From: Pseudoxanthomonas sp. F37
Lineage (GTDB): Bacteria > Pseudomonadota > Gammaproteobacteria > Xanthomonadales > Xanthomonadaceae
Direction: 5' to 3'
Length of the DNA: 64,000 bases
NCBI RefSeq assembly: GCF_022965755.1
Contig: NZ_CP095187.1
Location: forward strand, 1,116,001-1,180,000
Shown here in pieces: positions 1-9,271 of this stretch; within the stretch, counting starts at the first letter, position 1, and every line of letters starts with the position of its first letter. The position numbers and the translations under genes were made by a program. The notes under the pieces were generated by a model. That model saw nothing but the letters and a program-made list of their open reading frames with translations, had not been told where the DNA came from and did no database searches.

Positions 1-1209
1 CGCCTTTCCGCGTTCGAGATCGTCATCAAGTCGCCCGGGATCAGTCCGAATACGCCGGTGGCCGTTGCCGCGACCGCGGCAGGCACACGCTTCATCGGGG
101 GCACCGGCCTGTGGTTCGGCGAACACGCGGGCGACGACGGCGTGGTCGCGCATACGTTCTGCGTCACCGGCACCAAGGGCAAGAGCACGACCACCTCGCT
201 GCTGGCGCACCTGTTGCGCGCGGCGGGGAAGCGCACCGTCCTGGCGGGCAACATCGGCCTGCCGATGCTGGAGGTGCTGGATCCTCAGCCGGCATCCGAC
301 GAATGGGCCATCGAGCTGTCCAGCTACCAGACCGGCGATGTCGCCGACAGCGGCGCACGCCCGGACGTGGCGATCGTGCTGAACCTGTTCCCCGAGCACC
401 TGGACTGGCACGGCAGCGAGACGCGTTACATCGAGGACAAGCTGAAGCTGGTCACGGGCGCACACCCGCGCATCGCCGTGCTCAACGCGGCCGATCCGCG
501 GCTGGCCGCGCTCGTCCTGCCGCACAGCGATGTGCGCTGGTTCAACCGTGCCGACGGCTGGCACCTGCGCGAGGACGATCTGTACCGGGGCGACGTGTTC
601 GTCATGGATACCCGCCCGCTGCCACTGCCGGGACGCCACAACCGCAGCAACCTGTGCGCCGTGCTGACGGCGCTGGAGGCGCGCGGCATCGATGCGCTTC
701 CGCTGGCTGCGCAGGCGCAGTCCTTCCGTCCGCTGCCCAACCGCCTGCAGACGATGGGGGTGCGCGACGGCATCACCTGGGTCAACGATTCCATCAGCAC
801 CACGCCGCACGCCACGCTGGCCGCGCTGGAGTGTTTCGCCGGGCGCCGCATCGCGCTGCTGGTCGGCGGGCACGACCGGGGCGTGGACTGGTCCGATTTC
901 GCCCATCGCATGCGCGGCGGGGCGCCGGCGGCCATCATCACGATGGGGGCCAACGGCCCGCGCATCCACGCGCTGCTCGCGCCCGTTGCGCGCGAGGCAG
1001 GGTTCGCGCTGGCCGCCACGGACACCCTGCCTGAGGCGGTTGCCGCCGCACGTGCGGCGCTGGATGGCGAAGGCGTCGTGCTGATGTCGCCCGGCGCGCC
1101 CAGCTTCGGCCAGTACAAGGACTACGTGGCGCGTGGACGCCACTTCGCGGCGCTGGCCGGATTCGATCCCGATGCGATCACGGCGATCCCGGGCCTGGGG
1201 ATCGCCTGA
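1..1209 (+). CDS. murD2: MurD-family peptidoglycan ligase, 5' end missing (probably MurD2, UDP-MurNAc-L-Ala--L-Glu ligase)
   Basis: The reading frame is already open at base 1, so the start lies outside the window; about 402 residues are visible and the family is normally near 450-470. The visible N-terminus carries the MurD signature [10 protein letters not shown], followed by an ATP-binding loop GTKGKSTTT, a central LSSYQ block and a C-terminal [20 protein letters not shown] ligase domain. Mur ligases add an amino acid to UDP-MurNAc peptides in the cytoplasm. The Lys-Ser in the P-loop, where ordinary MurD has Asn-Gly-Lys-Thr, fits the xanthomonad MurD2 type, which adds L-Glu that MurL then epimerises. 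The MurD family is certain; the MurD2 subtype is inference and would be supported by a murL gene just upstream. Confidence 0.85.
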   Translation, partial: RLSAFEIVIKSPGISPNTPVAVAATAAGTRFIGGTGLWFGEHAGDDGVVAHTFCVTGTKGKSTTTSLLAHLLRAAGKRTVLAGNIGLPMLEVLDPQPASDEWAIELSSYQTGDVADSGARPDVAIVLNLFPEHLDWHGSETRYIEDKLKLVTGAHPRIAVLNAADPRLAALVLPHSDVRWFNRADGWHLREDDLYRGDVFVMDTRPLPLPGRHNRSNLCAVLTALEARGIDALPLAAQAQSFRPLPNRLQTMGVRDGITWVNDSISTTPHATLAALECFAGRRIALLVGGHDRGVDWSDFAHRMRGGAPAAIITMGANGPRIHALLAPVAREAGFALAATDTLPEAVAAARAALDGEGVVLMSPGAPSFGQYKDYVARGRHFAALAGFDPDAITAIPGLGIA

Positions 1210-1283
1210 CCGCCCGGCGGGCGGATCCGTTTTCGGCGCGGCGGCGTAGACTGGGTCCGTCACCTGCCCCCGAGGAGTCCGCC

Positions 1284-2066
1284 ATGCGCCACCGCCTGCT
1301 GCTGTCCGGCCTGTTGTCGCTTTTCTGGTCGCCCGTCCTGCTGGCGGCACCCGTCGCCAGACCGCTCGAATGGAAGCTGGGCGGCGATACCTTCTCCGGG
1401 TATCTGGTGTACGACGACAGCGTGACGCAGCCGCGCCCGGGGCTGGTGATGGTGCCCAACTGGAAGGGCGTGAACGAGTCGGCGATCGAGAAGGCGCGCC
1501 TGGTGGCCGGCGACGACTACGTGGTGCTGGTGGCCGACGTGTACGGCAAGGGTATCCGCCCCAGGACCGACGCCGAGGCCGGGCCGGTGGCCACGGCGAT
1601 GCGCGCGGATCGGCCGAAGTTGCGGGCGCGCGTGCAGAAGGCGGTCGAGGTGCTGAGGCAGCAACCCGGAGCGCTGGTCGACGCGAAGCGCATCGGTGCG
1701 TTCGGTTACTGCTTCGGCGGCAGCACGGTGCTGGAACTCGTGCGCGCGGGCGATCCCCTGGCCGGCGTGGTCAGCCTGCACGGCGGGCTTGCCACCGACC
1801 TGCCGGCGGCCGGTCCGGTGAAGGCGCCGGTGCTGGTGCTCAACGGCGGCGACGACACCTATGTGTCGGCCGCAGAGATCACCGCCTTCCAGGACGAGAT
1901 GCGCAAGGCCGGCGCCGACTGGCAGTTCGTCAGTTTCGGCGGTGCGGTGCACTGCTTCGCCGAATCCGATGCGCAGAATCCACCGGGTTGCGTCTACCAC
2001 GAACCCTCGGCCAGGCGCGCCTACCGGCTGATGGCGGACTTCTTCGAGGAGGTGTTCGCGAAGTGA
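1284..2066 (+). CDS. secreted dienelactone hydrolase family protein
   Basis: 260 residues. An N-terminal signal peptide (MRHRLLLSGLLSLFWSPVLLAAP) is followed by an alpha/beta hydrolase fold. The nucleophile elbow GYCFGGS places the catalytic Cys at residue 143, with Asp in the NGGDDTY block near 190 and His in VHCFAES near 220, the Cys-Asp-His triad of dienelactone hydrolases. A purine-rich stretch (GAGGAG) sits just before the ATG. The substrate cannot be told; many exported members are general esterases. It stands alone and is convergent with ispB, whose stop is 13 bases away. Confidence 0.85.
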   Translation: MRHRLLLSGLLSLFWSPVLLAAPVARPLEWKLGGDTFSGYLVYDDSVTQPRPGLVMVPNWKGVNESAIEKARLVAGDDYVVLVADVYGKGIRPRTDAEAGPVATAMRADRPKLRARVQKAVEVLRQQPGALVDAKRIGAFGYCFGGSTVLELVRAGDPLAGVVSLHGGLATDLPAAGPVKAPVLVLNGGDDTYVSAAEITAFQDEMRKAGADWQFVSFGGAVHCFAESDAQNPPGCVYHEPSARRAYRLMADFFEEVFAK

Positions 2067-2079
2067 GGCGCGGCGCGGG

Positions 2080-3078
2080 TCAGTGCCCGCGTTCCACCGC
2101 GTAGCGGGCCAGGCCGCGCAGGGCTGCCAGGGCATCCGATTCGGGCAGGCCATCGAGGGCCTGCTCGGCCATCGCCGCGTAATGGCGCGCGCGCTCGCGG
2201 CTGTAGTCCAGCCCGCCGGTCGCGCGGATGGCCGCCAGCACCTCGGGCATGGCGCCCGCATCGCCTTCCTGCACGATGGCACGCAGGCGCTCGGCGGTGG
2301 CGGTATCGGAATGGCGGATCGCGTGGATCAGGGGCAGCGTGGCCTTGCCCTCGGCCAGGTCGTCGCCGAGGTTCTTGCCCAGCGCATCGGCATCGGCCGT
2401 GTAGTCGAGCACGTCGTCGGCGATCTGGAAGGCATGGCCCAGCGCCATGCCGTAGTCGTGGAGACGGCGTTGCCTGGCGGCATCGGCACCCGATGCCATC
2501 GCCCCCAACTGCGTTCCCGCTGCGAACAGCACGGCCGTCTTGCGTTCGATCACGCGCAGGTAGGCGGCTTCGTCGGTGTCGGGATTGTGGACGTGCAGCA
2601 ATTGCAGCACTTCGCCTTCGGCGATGCGGTTGGTGGTGTCGGCCAGCAGGCGCATCACGTCCATGCGGTCCAGTTCCACCATCAGCTGGAAGCTGCGCGA
2701 ATACAGGAAGTCGCCCACCAGCACGCTGGGCGCGTTGCCCCACAGGGCGTTGGCCGTGCTGCGGCCGCGGCGCAGGTCGGATTCGTCCACCACGTCGTCG
2801 TGCAACAGGGTGGAGGTATGGATGAATTCGATGATGGCCGCCAGCTGGTGGTGGTCCGGCGTGGTCGGGCCGCAGGCCTGGCCCGCCAGTACCACCAACA
2901 TGGGCCGCAGGCGCTTTCCGCCGGCGGAAATGATGTGGTCGGCGATCTGGTTGATCAGCACCACGTCCGAGGCCAGGCGGGCCCGGATCAGGGCGTCGAC
3001 GGCCGTCATGTCGGCCAGGGCGAGCGACTGGATGCCGGGCAGGGCGAGGGAGGGACGGGGGGATTCGACGACGGACAT
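2080..3078 (-). CDS. ispB: polyprenyl diphosphate synthase (octaprenyl-type)
   Basis: 332 residues from the ATG at 3078 (MSVVESPRP); an in-frame start nine codons earlier lacks support. It is a trans-isoprenyl diphosphate synthase: the first aspartate-rich motif is LLHDDVVDESDLRRG and the second is DDVLDYTAD, the sites that bind Mg2+ and the allylic and homoallylic diphosphates. The GKRLRP block near the N-terminus is the usual IPP-binding region. The long-chain product is expected to form the ubiquinone side chain; chain length cannot be read from sequence alone. It is divergent from ssb. Confidence 0.9.
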   Translation of the reverse strand: MSVVESPRPSLALPGIQSLALADMTAVDALIRARLASDVVLINQIADHIISAGGKRLRPMLVVLAGQACGPTTPDHHQLAAIIEFIHTSTLLHDDVVDESDLRRGRSTANALWGNAPSVLVGDFLYSRSFQLMVELDRMDVMRLLADTTNRIAEGEVLQLLHVHNPDTDEAAYLRVIERKTAVLFAAGTQLGAMASGADAARQRRLHDYGMALGHAFQIADDVLDYTADADALGKNLGDDLAEGKATLPLIHAIRHSDTATAERLRAIVQEGDAGAMPEVLAAIRATGGLDYSRERARHYAAMAEQALDGLPESDALAALRGLARYAVERGH

Positions 3079-3176
3079 GGGGCGGCGGGCCGGAAAGTCG
3101 CGCAATTATAGGGGCTTGGGTGCGGCAATGCCCTACAGGCCGGTGGGGCGGCGGCCGATGGCGTGGGCCAGGCGGG

Positions 3177-3182
3177 TATACT
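3177..3182 (+). promoter_or_regulatory. possible -10 element for ssb
   Basis: TATACT lies 49 bases upstream of the ssb start in the gap between the divergent ispB and ssb genes. No clear -35 box is seen 17 bases upstream, so the call rests on the -10 match and position. A GC-rich inverted repeat (GCCCGC/GCGGGC) follows it in the 5' leader. Confidence 0.35.
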
Positions 3183-3231
3183 CCACTGGTCTTTGCCCGC
3201 GCTCGGCGGGCATCCCTGAACGGATATCGAT

Positions 3232-3720
3232 ATGGCCCGCGGCATCAACAAAGTCATCCTGGTCGGCAATCTCGGCAACGACCCCGAAACCCGCTACACC
3301 CAGGGCGGCATGGCGATCACCCGGATCAGCCTGGCCACCACGAGCGTGCGCAAGGACAAGGACGGCAACCAGCAGGAGCGCACCGAATGGCACCGCGTGG
3401 TGTTCTTCGGCAAGCTCGGCGAGATCGCCGGCGAGTACCTGCGCAAGGGCAGCTCGGTGTATGTCGAAGGTTCGATCCGCTACGACAAGTACACCGGCCA
3501 GGACGGACAGGAGAAGTACTCCACCGACATCATCGCCGACGAGATGCAGATGCTGGGCGGCCGTGAAGGCGGCGGTGGTGGCGCGGGCGGAGACCGCCCG
3601 GCGCGGGCCCCGCGGCAGGACTACGGCAACCAGGGCGGCGGCCAGCGCCGTCCGGCGCCCGCACCGGCTTCGCAGCCGGCACCGATGGACGACTTCGCGG
3701 ATGACGATATTCCGTTCTGA
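3232..3720 (+). CDS. ssb: single-stranded DNA-binding protein
   Basis: 162 residues. The N-terminal OB fold (about residues 1-110) begins [19 protein letters not shown] and contains the [23 protein letters not shown] block. A Gly/Arg/Pro-rich linker follows, and the protein ends in the acidic tail [10 protein letters not shown], the conserved tip that binds partner proteins such as RecQ, PriA and Pol III chi. Length and layout are standard for bacterial SSB. It protects single-stranded DNA in replication and repair. Confidence 0.97.
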   Translation: MARGINKVILVGNLGNDPETRYTQGGMAITRISLATTSVRKDKDGNQQERTEWHRVVFFGKLGEIAGEYLRKGSSVYVEGSIRYDKYTGQDGQEKYSTDIIADEMQMLGGREGGGGGAGGDRPARAPRQDYGNQGGGQRRPAPAPASQPAPMDDFADDDIPF

Positions 3721-3761
3721 GTGCCCGATCCGCTGAAGAACTGATGCGACGGGAGAAGCAC

Positions 3762-4817
3762 GTGCCGACATGGCTCGTCACCGGCGGGGCCGGTTTCATC
3801 GGGGGCAATTTCGTCCTGCGTGCCGTGGCAAGCGGGGTACGGGTAATCAACCTCGACGCCCTGACCTACGCGGGCAACCTCGACACGCTGGCAGCCGTCG
3901 AAGGCAGTCCGCAGCACCTGTTCGTTAGAGGCGACATCGGCGACCGCCCCCTCGTGGGTCGCCTGCTGTCGGAGCACCGGCCCGAGGCGGTGATCAACTT
4001 CGCGGCCGAGAGCCACGTCGATCGTTCCATCGAGGGTCCGGGTGCCTTCATCCAGACCAATGTGGTGGGTACCCTGGGCCTGCTGGAATCGGTCCGCGAC
4101 CATTGGAAGGGACTGGAAGGAGAGGCGCGCGGGCGGTTCCGCTTCCTGCACGTGTCCACCGACGAGGTCTACGGCTCGCTGGGCGATACCGGCAGTTTCA
4201 CCGAGTCCACGCCCTACGCGCCCAACTCGCCGTATTCGGCGTCGAAAGCGGCTTCCGACCACCTGGTGCGCGCGTTCCACCATACGTATGGTCTGCCCGT
4301 GCTGACCACCCACTGCTCAAACAATTACGGCCCCTACCATTTCCCCGAGAAGCTGATCCCGCTGATCATCGCGCGGGCGCTCGCCGGAGAACCGCTGCCG
4401 GTCTATGGCGACGGCAAGAACGTGCGCGACTGGTTGTTCGTCGGCGACCATTGCCGGGCCATCCGCACCGTCCTGGAGAAGGGACGGGTAGGCGAGACCT
4501 ACAACGTCGGCGGCAACGCCGAGAGGCAGAACATCGAGGTGGTCCACGCGATCTGCGCGCTGCTGGACGAACGGGTGCCGCGCGCCGATGGAAAGCCGCG
4601 CAGCAGCCAGATCACCTTCGTGGCCGATCGCCCGGGCCATGACCGCCGCTACGCGATCGATGCCTCCAAGCTGCGCGACGAACTGGGCTGGGAACCGGAA
4701 TACACCTTCGAGCAGGGCATCGCGGAGACCGTCGACTGGTATCTCGCCAACCAGGCCTGGGTGAAGCGCGTGCTGGACGGCAGCTACCGCCTCGAACGCA
4801 TCGGCGCGGCGGCCTGA
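3762..4817 (+). CDS. rfbB: dTDP-glucose 4,6-dehydratase
   Basis: 351 residues from a GTG at 3762, chosen because GGGAGAA (3751-3757) lies at ideal distance from it; an ATG at 3744 would add six residues but has no comparable ribosome site. An extended SDR enzyme: the NAD-binding [10 protein letters not shown] is at the N-terminus, the Tyr-Lys pair is in [11 protein letters not shown], and STDEVYG carries the Thr-Asp-Glu of this family. It converts dTDP-glucose to dTDP-4-keto-6-deoxyglucose, the second step of dTDP-L-rhamnose synthesis. It leads the rfbBACD operon. Confidence 0.95.
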   Translation: MPTWLVTGGAGFIGGNFVLRAVASGVRVINLDALTYAGNLDTLAAVEGSPQHLFVRGDIGDRPLVGRLLSEHRPEAVINFAAESHVDRSIEGPGAFIQTNVVGTLGLLESVRDHWKGLEGEARGRFRFLHVSTDEVYGSLGDTGSFTESTPYAPNSPYSASKAASDHLVRAFHHTYGLPVLTTHCSNNYGPYHFPEKLIPLIIARALAGEPLPVYGDGKNVRDWLFVGDHCRAIRTVLEKGRVGETYNVGGNAERQNIEVVHAICALLDERVPRADGKPRSSQITFVADRPGHDRRYAIDASKLRDELGWEPEYTFEQGIAETVDWYLANQAWVKRVLDGSYRLERIGAAA

Positions 4818-4827
4818 GGTGGATGCG

Positions 4828-5715
4828 ATGACGAAGCGCAAGGGCATCATCCTCGCAGGCGGCTCGGGTACGCGCCTCTATCCGTTGACGCAGGCGATCA
4901 GCAAGCAGCTGCTGCCGGTCTACGACAAGCCCATGATCTATTACCCGCTCAGCGTGCTGATGCTGGCGGGTATCCGCGAAGTGCTGGTGATCAACACGCC
5001 GCATGAGCAGGCCTTGTTCAAGGCGCTGCTGGGCGACGGGTCGCAATGGGGCATGGATATCCAGTATGCGGTGCAGCCCAGCCCCGATGGCCTGGCGCAG
5101 GCGTACCTGATCGGCAGAGAGTTCGTCGCCGGGCAGCCGAGCTGCCTGGTGCTGGGCGACAATATCTTCTACGGGCATGGACTCACGGGCATGCTGCGCC
5201 GTGCGGACGAGCGCCTGGAAGGCGCCACCATCTTCGGCTACTGGGTCAACGATCCGCAGCGCTATGGCGTTGCCGAGTTCGACCCGGACGGGCGGGTGGT
5301 CGGCATCGAGGAGAAGCCGGCCAAGCCACGCTCCAACTACGCGGTGACCGGTCTGTATTTCTACGATGGCCTGGCCAGCGACTACGCCTCCGAGCTGAAA
5401 CCATCGCCGCGCGGCGAACTGGAGATCACCGACCTCAATCGACGGTATCTCGAAGCCGGGGCGCTGCATCTGGAGCCGCTGGGGCGCGGTCATGCCTGGC
5501 TCGACACCGGCACCCACCAGTCGCTGCTCGAAGCCTCCAACTTTATCGAGACCATCGAGGCGCGCCAGGGCCTGCGCGTGTGCTGCCCCGAGGAGATCGC
5601 GTTCGGCAATGGCTGGATCGATGCCGCCCAGGTCGAGAGGCTGGCTGCGCCGCTGGCGAAGAACGGATACGGCCAGTACCTGCTGTCCCTGGTATCCCGC
5701 GGAGTCGTGCGATGA
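4828..5715 (+). CDS. rfbA: glucose-1-phosphate thymidylyltransferase
   Basis: 295 residues from the ATG at 4828, with GAGG at 4816-4819 eight bases upstream; a GTG at 4819 is less likely because it would lie inside that ribosome site. The nucleotidyltransferase signature [11 protein letters not shown] sits near the N-terminus, with [10 protein letters not shown] and VLGDNIFYG as further family blocks. It makes dTDP-glucose from dTTP and glucose 1-phosphate, the first step of the rhamnose pathway. The stop overlaps the rfbC start by four bases (ATGA), which suggests translational coupling. Confidence 0.95.
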   Translation: MTKRKGIILAGGSGTRLYPLTQAISKQLLPVYDKPMIYYPLSVLMLAGIREVLVINTPHEQALFKALLGDGSQWGMDIQYAVQPSPDGLAQAYLIGREFVAGQPSCLVLGDNIFYGHGLTGMLRRADERLEGATIFGYWVNDPQRYGVAEFDPDGRVVGIEEKPAKPRSNYAVTGLYFYDGLASDYASELKPSPRGELEITDLNRRYLEAGALHLEPLGRGHAWLDTGTHQSLLEASNFIETIEARQGLRVCCPEEIAFGNGWIDAAQVERLAAPLAKNGYGQYLLSLVSRGVVR

Positions 5716-6269
5716 AGGTGCTCGAGACGTCACTGCCGGGCTGCGTGGTGATCGAGCCTGCGGTCTTCGGCGATGGGCGCGGGTTCTTCTTCGAGGCATG
5801 GAACGCGGAGCGCTACGGCCAGCACGGTCTGCCGACCGCCTTCGTCCAGAGCAACGTATCGTCATCGGCGCGCGGCGTTGTGCGCGGCCTGCATTACCAG
5901 TGGCCGAATCCCCAGGGCAAGCTGGTCAGCGTGCTGGAAGGGGAGGTGTACGACGTCGCGGTCGATATCCGCCGCGGTTCGCCCACCTTCGGACGATGGG
6001 CGGCCGTCATGCTGAGCGCCGGGAACAAGCGGCAGTTCTGGATTCCGGAAGGGTTCGCGCACGGGTTCGCCGTCGTCTCGGAGCGCGCGGTGTTCAGCTA
6101 CCTGTGTACGGCCGTGTACGACAAGGTGGCCGATGCCGGTGTGCGCTGGGACGATCCCGCCATCGGCATCGACTGGCCGGTGACCGAGCCGCAGCTGTCG
6201 GCCAAGGATGCCGTGGCGCCCCTGCTTGCGGACGTGGCACCGGACCGGCTGCCGACGTACGCGGCATGA
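5712..6269 (+). CDS. rfbC: dTDP-4-dehydrorhamnose 3,5-epimerase
   Basis: 185 residues, a single cupin-like beta-barrel domain. The family hallmarks are [10 protein letters not shown] near the N-terminus, the catalytic His in VVRGLHYQ, and the [11 protein letters not shown] block. It epimerises C3 and C5 of dTDP-4-keto-6-deoxyglucose in the cytoplasm. It overlaps rfbA upstream and rfbD downstream by four bases each, so the four genes are almost certainly one transcript. Confidence 0.95.
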   Translation: MKVLETSLPGCVVIEPAVFGDGRGFFFEAWNAERYGQHGLPTAFVQSNVSSSARGVVRGLHYQWPNPQGKLVSVLEGEVYDVAVDIRRGSPTFGRWAAVMLSAGNKRQFWIPEGFAHGFAVVSERAVFSYLCTAVYDKVADAGVRWDDPAIGIDWPVTEPQLSAKDAVAPLLADVAPDRLPTYAA

Positions 6270-7153
6270 CCGTTCTCCTGTTCGGTGGTAAAGGCCAGGT
6301 CGGGCACGAGCTGAGGCGAAGTCTGCGTGCGCTGGGCGACATCGTGGTCACCACGCGTTCCGGCAAACTGCCCGACGATACGCGCTGCGAAGTGGCCGAC
6401 TTCGACCGGCCGGAAGCTCTTGCGGAACTTGTCGCGCGCGTGGCGCCGGCCATCGTGGTCAATGCCGCGGCGTATACGGCGGTGGACAAGGCCGAGGACG
6501 ATGCGGAGGCCGCCTTCCGCGCCAATGCGGAGGCACCGGGCGTGCTGGCACGCGCCTGTGCCGCGCGAGGCGTCCCATTCGTCCATTACTCGACCGACTA
6601 CGTATTCGATGGGCAGGGCTCGCGGCCTTACCGAGAGGACGATCCGACCGCCCCCCTGGGCGTCTACGGCGCCAGCAAGCTGGCGGGTGAGGACGCCATC
6701 CGTGCCGCGGGTGGCCAGCACCTGATCCTGCGCACGGCGTGGGTCTACGGCCGGCACGGCCACAACTTCATGAAAACGATGCTGCGCCTTGGCGCGGACC
6801 GCGACGAACTGCGCGTGGTCGCCGACCAGGTGGGTACGCCCACGCCGGCGGCGCTGATCGCGGACGTGACGGCGGAATTGCTGCGCCTGCAGGATGCGCC
6901 ATCGGGAACGTTCCACCTCACGCCCCGGGGCGAGACAAGCTGGCATGGGTTCGCCGAAACCATTTTCGCAGAGGCCGTGGCGCGCGGACTGATCGCGCGC
7001 GTGCCCAAGGTGATTCCCATCGCCACGTCCGAATACCCGACCCGGGCCCGTCGTCCCGCGTACTCGTGCCTGGACATCGGCAAAGTGGAGGCGCACGTGG
7101 GACGCAGGTTGCCGGATTGGAGCGACAGCCTGCGGCGCGTACTGACGAGCTGA
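6266..7153 (+). CDS. rfbD: dTDP-4-dehydrorhamnose reductase
   Basis: 295 residues. The N-terminal FGGKGQVGHEL is the NADPH-binding loop of the RmlD family; YSTDYVFDG and the Tyr-Lys of YGASKLAGE are the SDR active-site blocks. It performs the last step to dTDP-L-rhamnose, the donor for lipopolysaccharide or exopolysaccharide in xanthomonads. It is the last gene of the operon; the next gene begins 94 bases later with its own signal peptide. No glycosyltransferase genes follow, so the rhamnose is used elsewhere. Confidence 0.95.
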   Translation: MTVLLFGGKGQVGHELRRSLRALGDIVVTTRSGKLPDDTRCEVADFDRPEALAELVARVAPAIVVNAAAYTAVDKAEDDAEAAFRANAEAPGVLARACAARGVPFVHYSTDYVFDGQGSRPYREDDPTAPLGVYGASKLAGEDAIRAAGGQHLILRTAWVYGRHGHNFMKTMLRLGADRDELRVVADQVGTPTPAALIADVTAELLRLQDAPSGTFHLTPRGETSWHGFAETIFAEAVARGLIARVPKVIPIATSEYPTRARRPAYSCLDIGKVEAHVGRRLPDWSDSLRRVLTS

Positions 7154-7246
7154 GCCGACCCGCGCGCGCGGCATGGCGCCGCAGGTGCGTTGAATGCGGC
7201 TGCCCAGTGTGGAACGATGGACGCTTGAGCCGCTTGGGGAGGCAGT

Positions 7247-9223
7247 ATGGGGAAATGGAATCGCATGGCCGCCATGGCCGTCGTGCTGGGGCTGTGCATC
7301 GCGAGCCCTGCGATGACGCGCGCGGCGGAATTGGATCTGGGCCCCTACATCCGCAAGGATGCGTTTACCGACATCAAGCTGTCTCCGAATGGCGACTTCC
7401 TGGCCGCCACCGTGCAACAGGAAGACAGGACTTCGCTGGTGGTGCTTCGCCGGAGCGACAACAAGGTGACCGGGTCGATTTCACTGGGCAGGCACAACCA
7501 CGTGCATGACTTCTGGTGGGTCAACCCCGAACGCGTGGTGTTTTCTGTGGCACAGAAGCTGGGCATGCTGGACATGCCCCAGCTGACCGGTGAGCTCTTC
7601 GCCATGAACGCGGATGGCTCCAAGAAGGAGAACCTGCTGGGCTATCGGGTCGAAGGCGCGGGCCCGGGGACGCGGATCCAGCCGAAGAAGGCGGGTTTCG
7701 TTGCGGGATATCTTGTCGATACGCTGCCCGACGACGACCGCAACATCGTGGTGATGGTGCGTCCGTTCGCTGATCTTCCTTACACCAGTGCGGAGTTGTT
7801 GGACGTCTACACCGGGCGGCGGACCGTGCTGGCGCGTTCGCCCGTGACGGAAGCCGATTTCCTCACGGATGCCCGTGGAGTCGTGCGCTTTGCCTATGGC
7901 GCTACGGCGAACAACGCGAATCAGCTGTACCTCCGCGCTGGCGAAGGCCAGGAGTGGAAGATGCTCAACGACGAAGACGTCACTGAGCGGGTCGAACTTC
8001 CGCTGGGATTCAGCGCCGATCAGCGGGTCGCCTACCTGAGTGTGGAGCAGGCCAAGGGGACCGACGCCATCGTGGCCCTGGATCTTGCGAGCGGTCAGCG
8101 GACCGAACTGTTGCGCGATCCCCGGGTCGATCCTGAAGACATCGTGTATTCGCGGGATGGCAAGGGTATTCCGGTAGCCGCGGTCTTCTGGGATGGCAAG
8201 CCCAGAATCGAGTTGCTTCGAAGCGACCATCCCGATGGCCGGCTGCTGCGTAGCTTGCAGGACGCCTTCCCCAACGACTACGTGCAGATCACGTCGGTCA
8301 CCAAGGATGGTGCGCTGGCGCTGGTGGAAGTGTCCTCGGACACGAATCCGGGCGACTTCTATCTCTTCGATGTCCCGGCAAAGAAGATGGGCTATCTTCT
8401 CAGCCGGCGGGATTGGTTCGACCCGGAGCAGCTCTCATCCTCCACGCCCGTCCAGATCAAGGCGCGTGACGGCCTGCTGCTGCATGGATATCTCACCACC
8501 CCGAAGGGCAGCACGGGCAAGCAACTGCCTTTGATCGTCCACCCCCATGGCGGACCTTATGGTATCCGTGATCGCTGGGGGTTCGACGGCGACGTGCAGA
8601 TGCTCGCTGCCGCGGGATACGCCGTCCTGCAGGTGAATTTCCGTGGGTCCGGGGGTTACGGGCGCGCCTTCCGTCAGGCGGGGGCGAGAGAATGGGGCGG
8701 CGCGATGCAGGACGATCTCACCGATGCGACCCGGTGGGCGATCGATACCGGGGTGGCGGATCCACGGAGGATCTGCATCTACGGCGCCAGCTACGGTGCC
8801 TATGCCGCGTTGACGGGTGTTGCGAAGGAGCCAGACCTTTACCGGTGCGCCGCAGGCAATGTGGGTGTCTATGACCTGCCCATGATGCACACCCGTGGCG
8901 ATACCCGGGAAAGGAGGAGAGGGCGGACCTACCTCAGGGACTGGATAGGCGAAGCCAAGGATCTTGCATCGGCGTCCCCCACCCACATGGCAGGCCGTAT
9001 CAAGGTGCCTGTGTTCCTTGCCGCTGGCGGTGAGGACGAACGTGCGCCCGTGCAGCATACCGAGCTCATGGAGCGACGCCTCAAGGCCGCCGGCGTGCCC
9101 GTGGAGGCTGTCTACTACCCTACCGAAGGCCACGGCTACTACAAGGAAGAGAACCAGCGCGACTACTACACGAAGCTGCTGGCGTTCTTCAGCCGCCACC
9201 TGGGCGGCGCGACCGCAAAGTGA
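7247..9223 (+). CDS. secreted S9 family (prolyl oligopeptidase-type) peptidase
   Basis: 658 residues with a signal peptide ending near TRAAE. The first 390 residues form a WD40-like propeller that filters substrates by size; the rest is the alpha/beta hydrolase. The catalytic Ser is residue 515 in GASYGAY, with Asp 597 in GGEDERAP and His 629 in EGHGYY, and the HGGPYG oxyanion motif lies ahead of them. It should cut small peptides in the periplasm or outside the cell. It stands convergent to a POT peptide transporter gene, which suggests a role in peptide scavenging. Confidence 0.9.
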   Translation: MGKWNRMAAMAVVLGLCIASPAMTRAAELDLGPYIRKDAFTDIKLSPNGDFLAATVQQEDRTSLVVLRRSDNKVTGSISLGRHNHVHDFWWVNPERVVFSVAQKLGMLDMPQLTGELFAMNADGSKKENLLGYRVEGAGPGTRIQPKKAGFVAGYLVDTLPDDDRNIVVMVRPFADLPYTSAELLDVYTGRRTVLARSPVTEADFLTDARGVVRFAYGATANNANQLYLRAGEGQEWKMLNDEDVTERVELPLGFSADQRVAYLSVEQAKGTDAIVALDLASGQRTELLRDPRVDPEDIVYSRDGKGIPVAAVFWDGKPRIELLRSDHPDGRLLRSLQDAFPNDYVQITSVTKDGALALVEVSSDTNPGDFYLFDVPAKKMGYLLSRRDWFDPEQLSSSTPVQIKARDGLLLHGYLTTPKGSTGKQLPLIVHPHGGPYGIRDRWGFDGDVQMLAAAGYAVLQVNFRGSGGYGRAFRQAGAREWGGAMQDDLTDATRWAIDTGVADPRRICIYGASYGAYAALTGVAKEPDLYRCAAGNVGVYDLPMMHTRGDTRERRRGRTYLRDWIGEAKDLASASPTHMAGRIKVPVFLAAGGEDERAPVQHTELMERRLKAAGVPVEAVYYPTEGHGYYKEENQRDYYTKLLAFFSRHLGGATAK

Positions 9224-9231
9224 TGAGCGGC

Positions 9232-9256
9232 AACGGGCGGCCGACTGCGGCCCGTT
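9232..9256. terminator. inverted repeat between convergent genes
   Basis: AACGGGC (9232-9238) and GCCCGTT (9250-9256) form a 7-bp stem in the short gap between the S9 peptidase gene and the converging POT transporter gene. There is no T tract, so it is at best a weak terminator. Confidence 0.3.
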
Positions 9257-9271
9257 ACCGCGCCTGATGCC

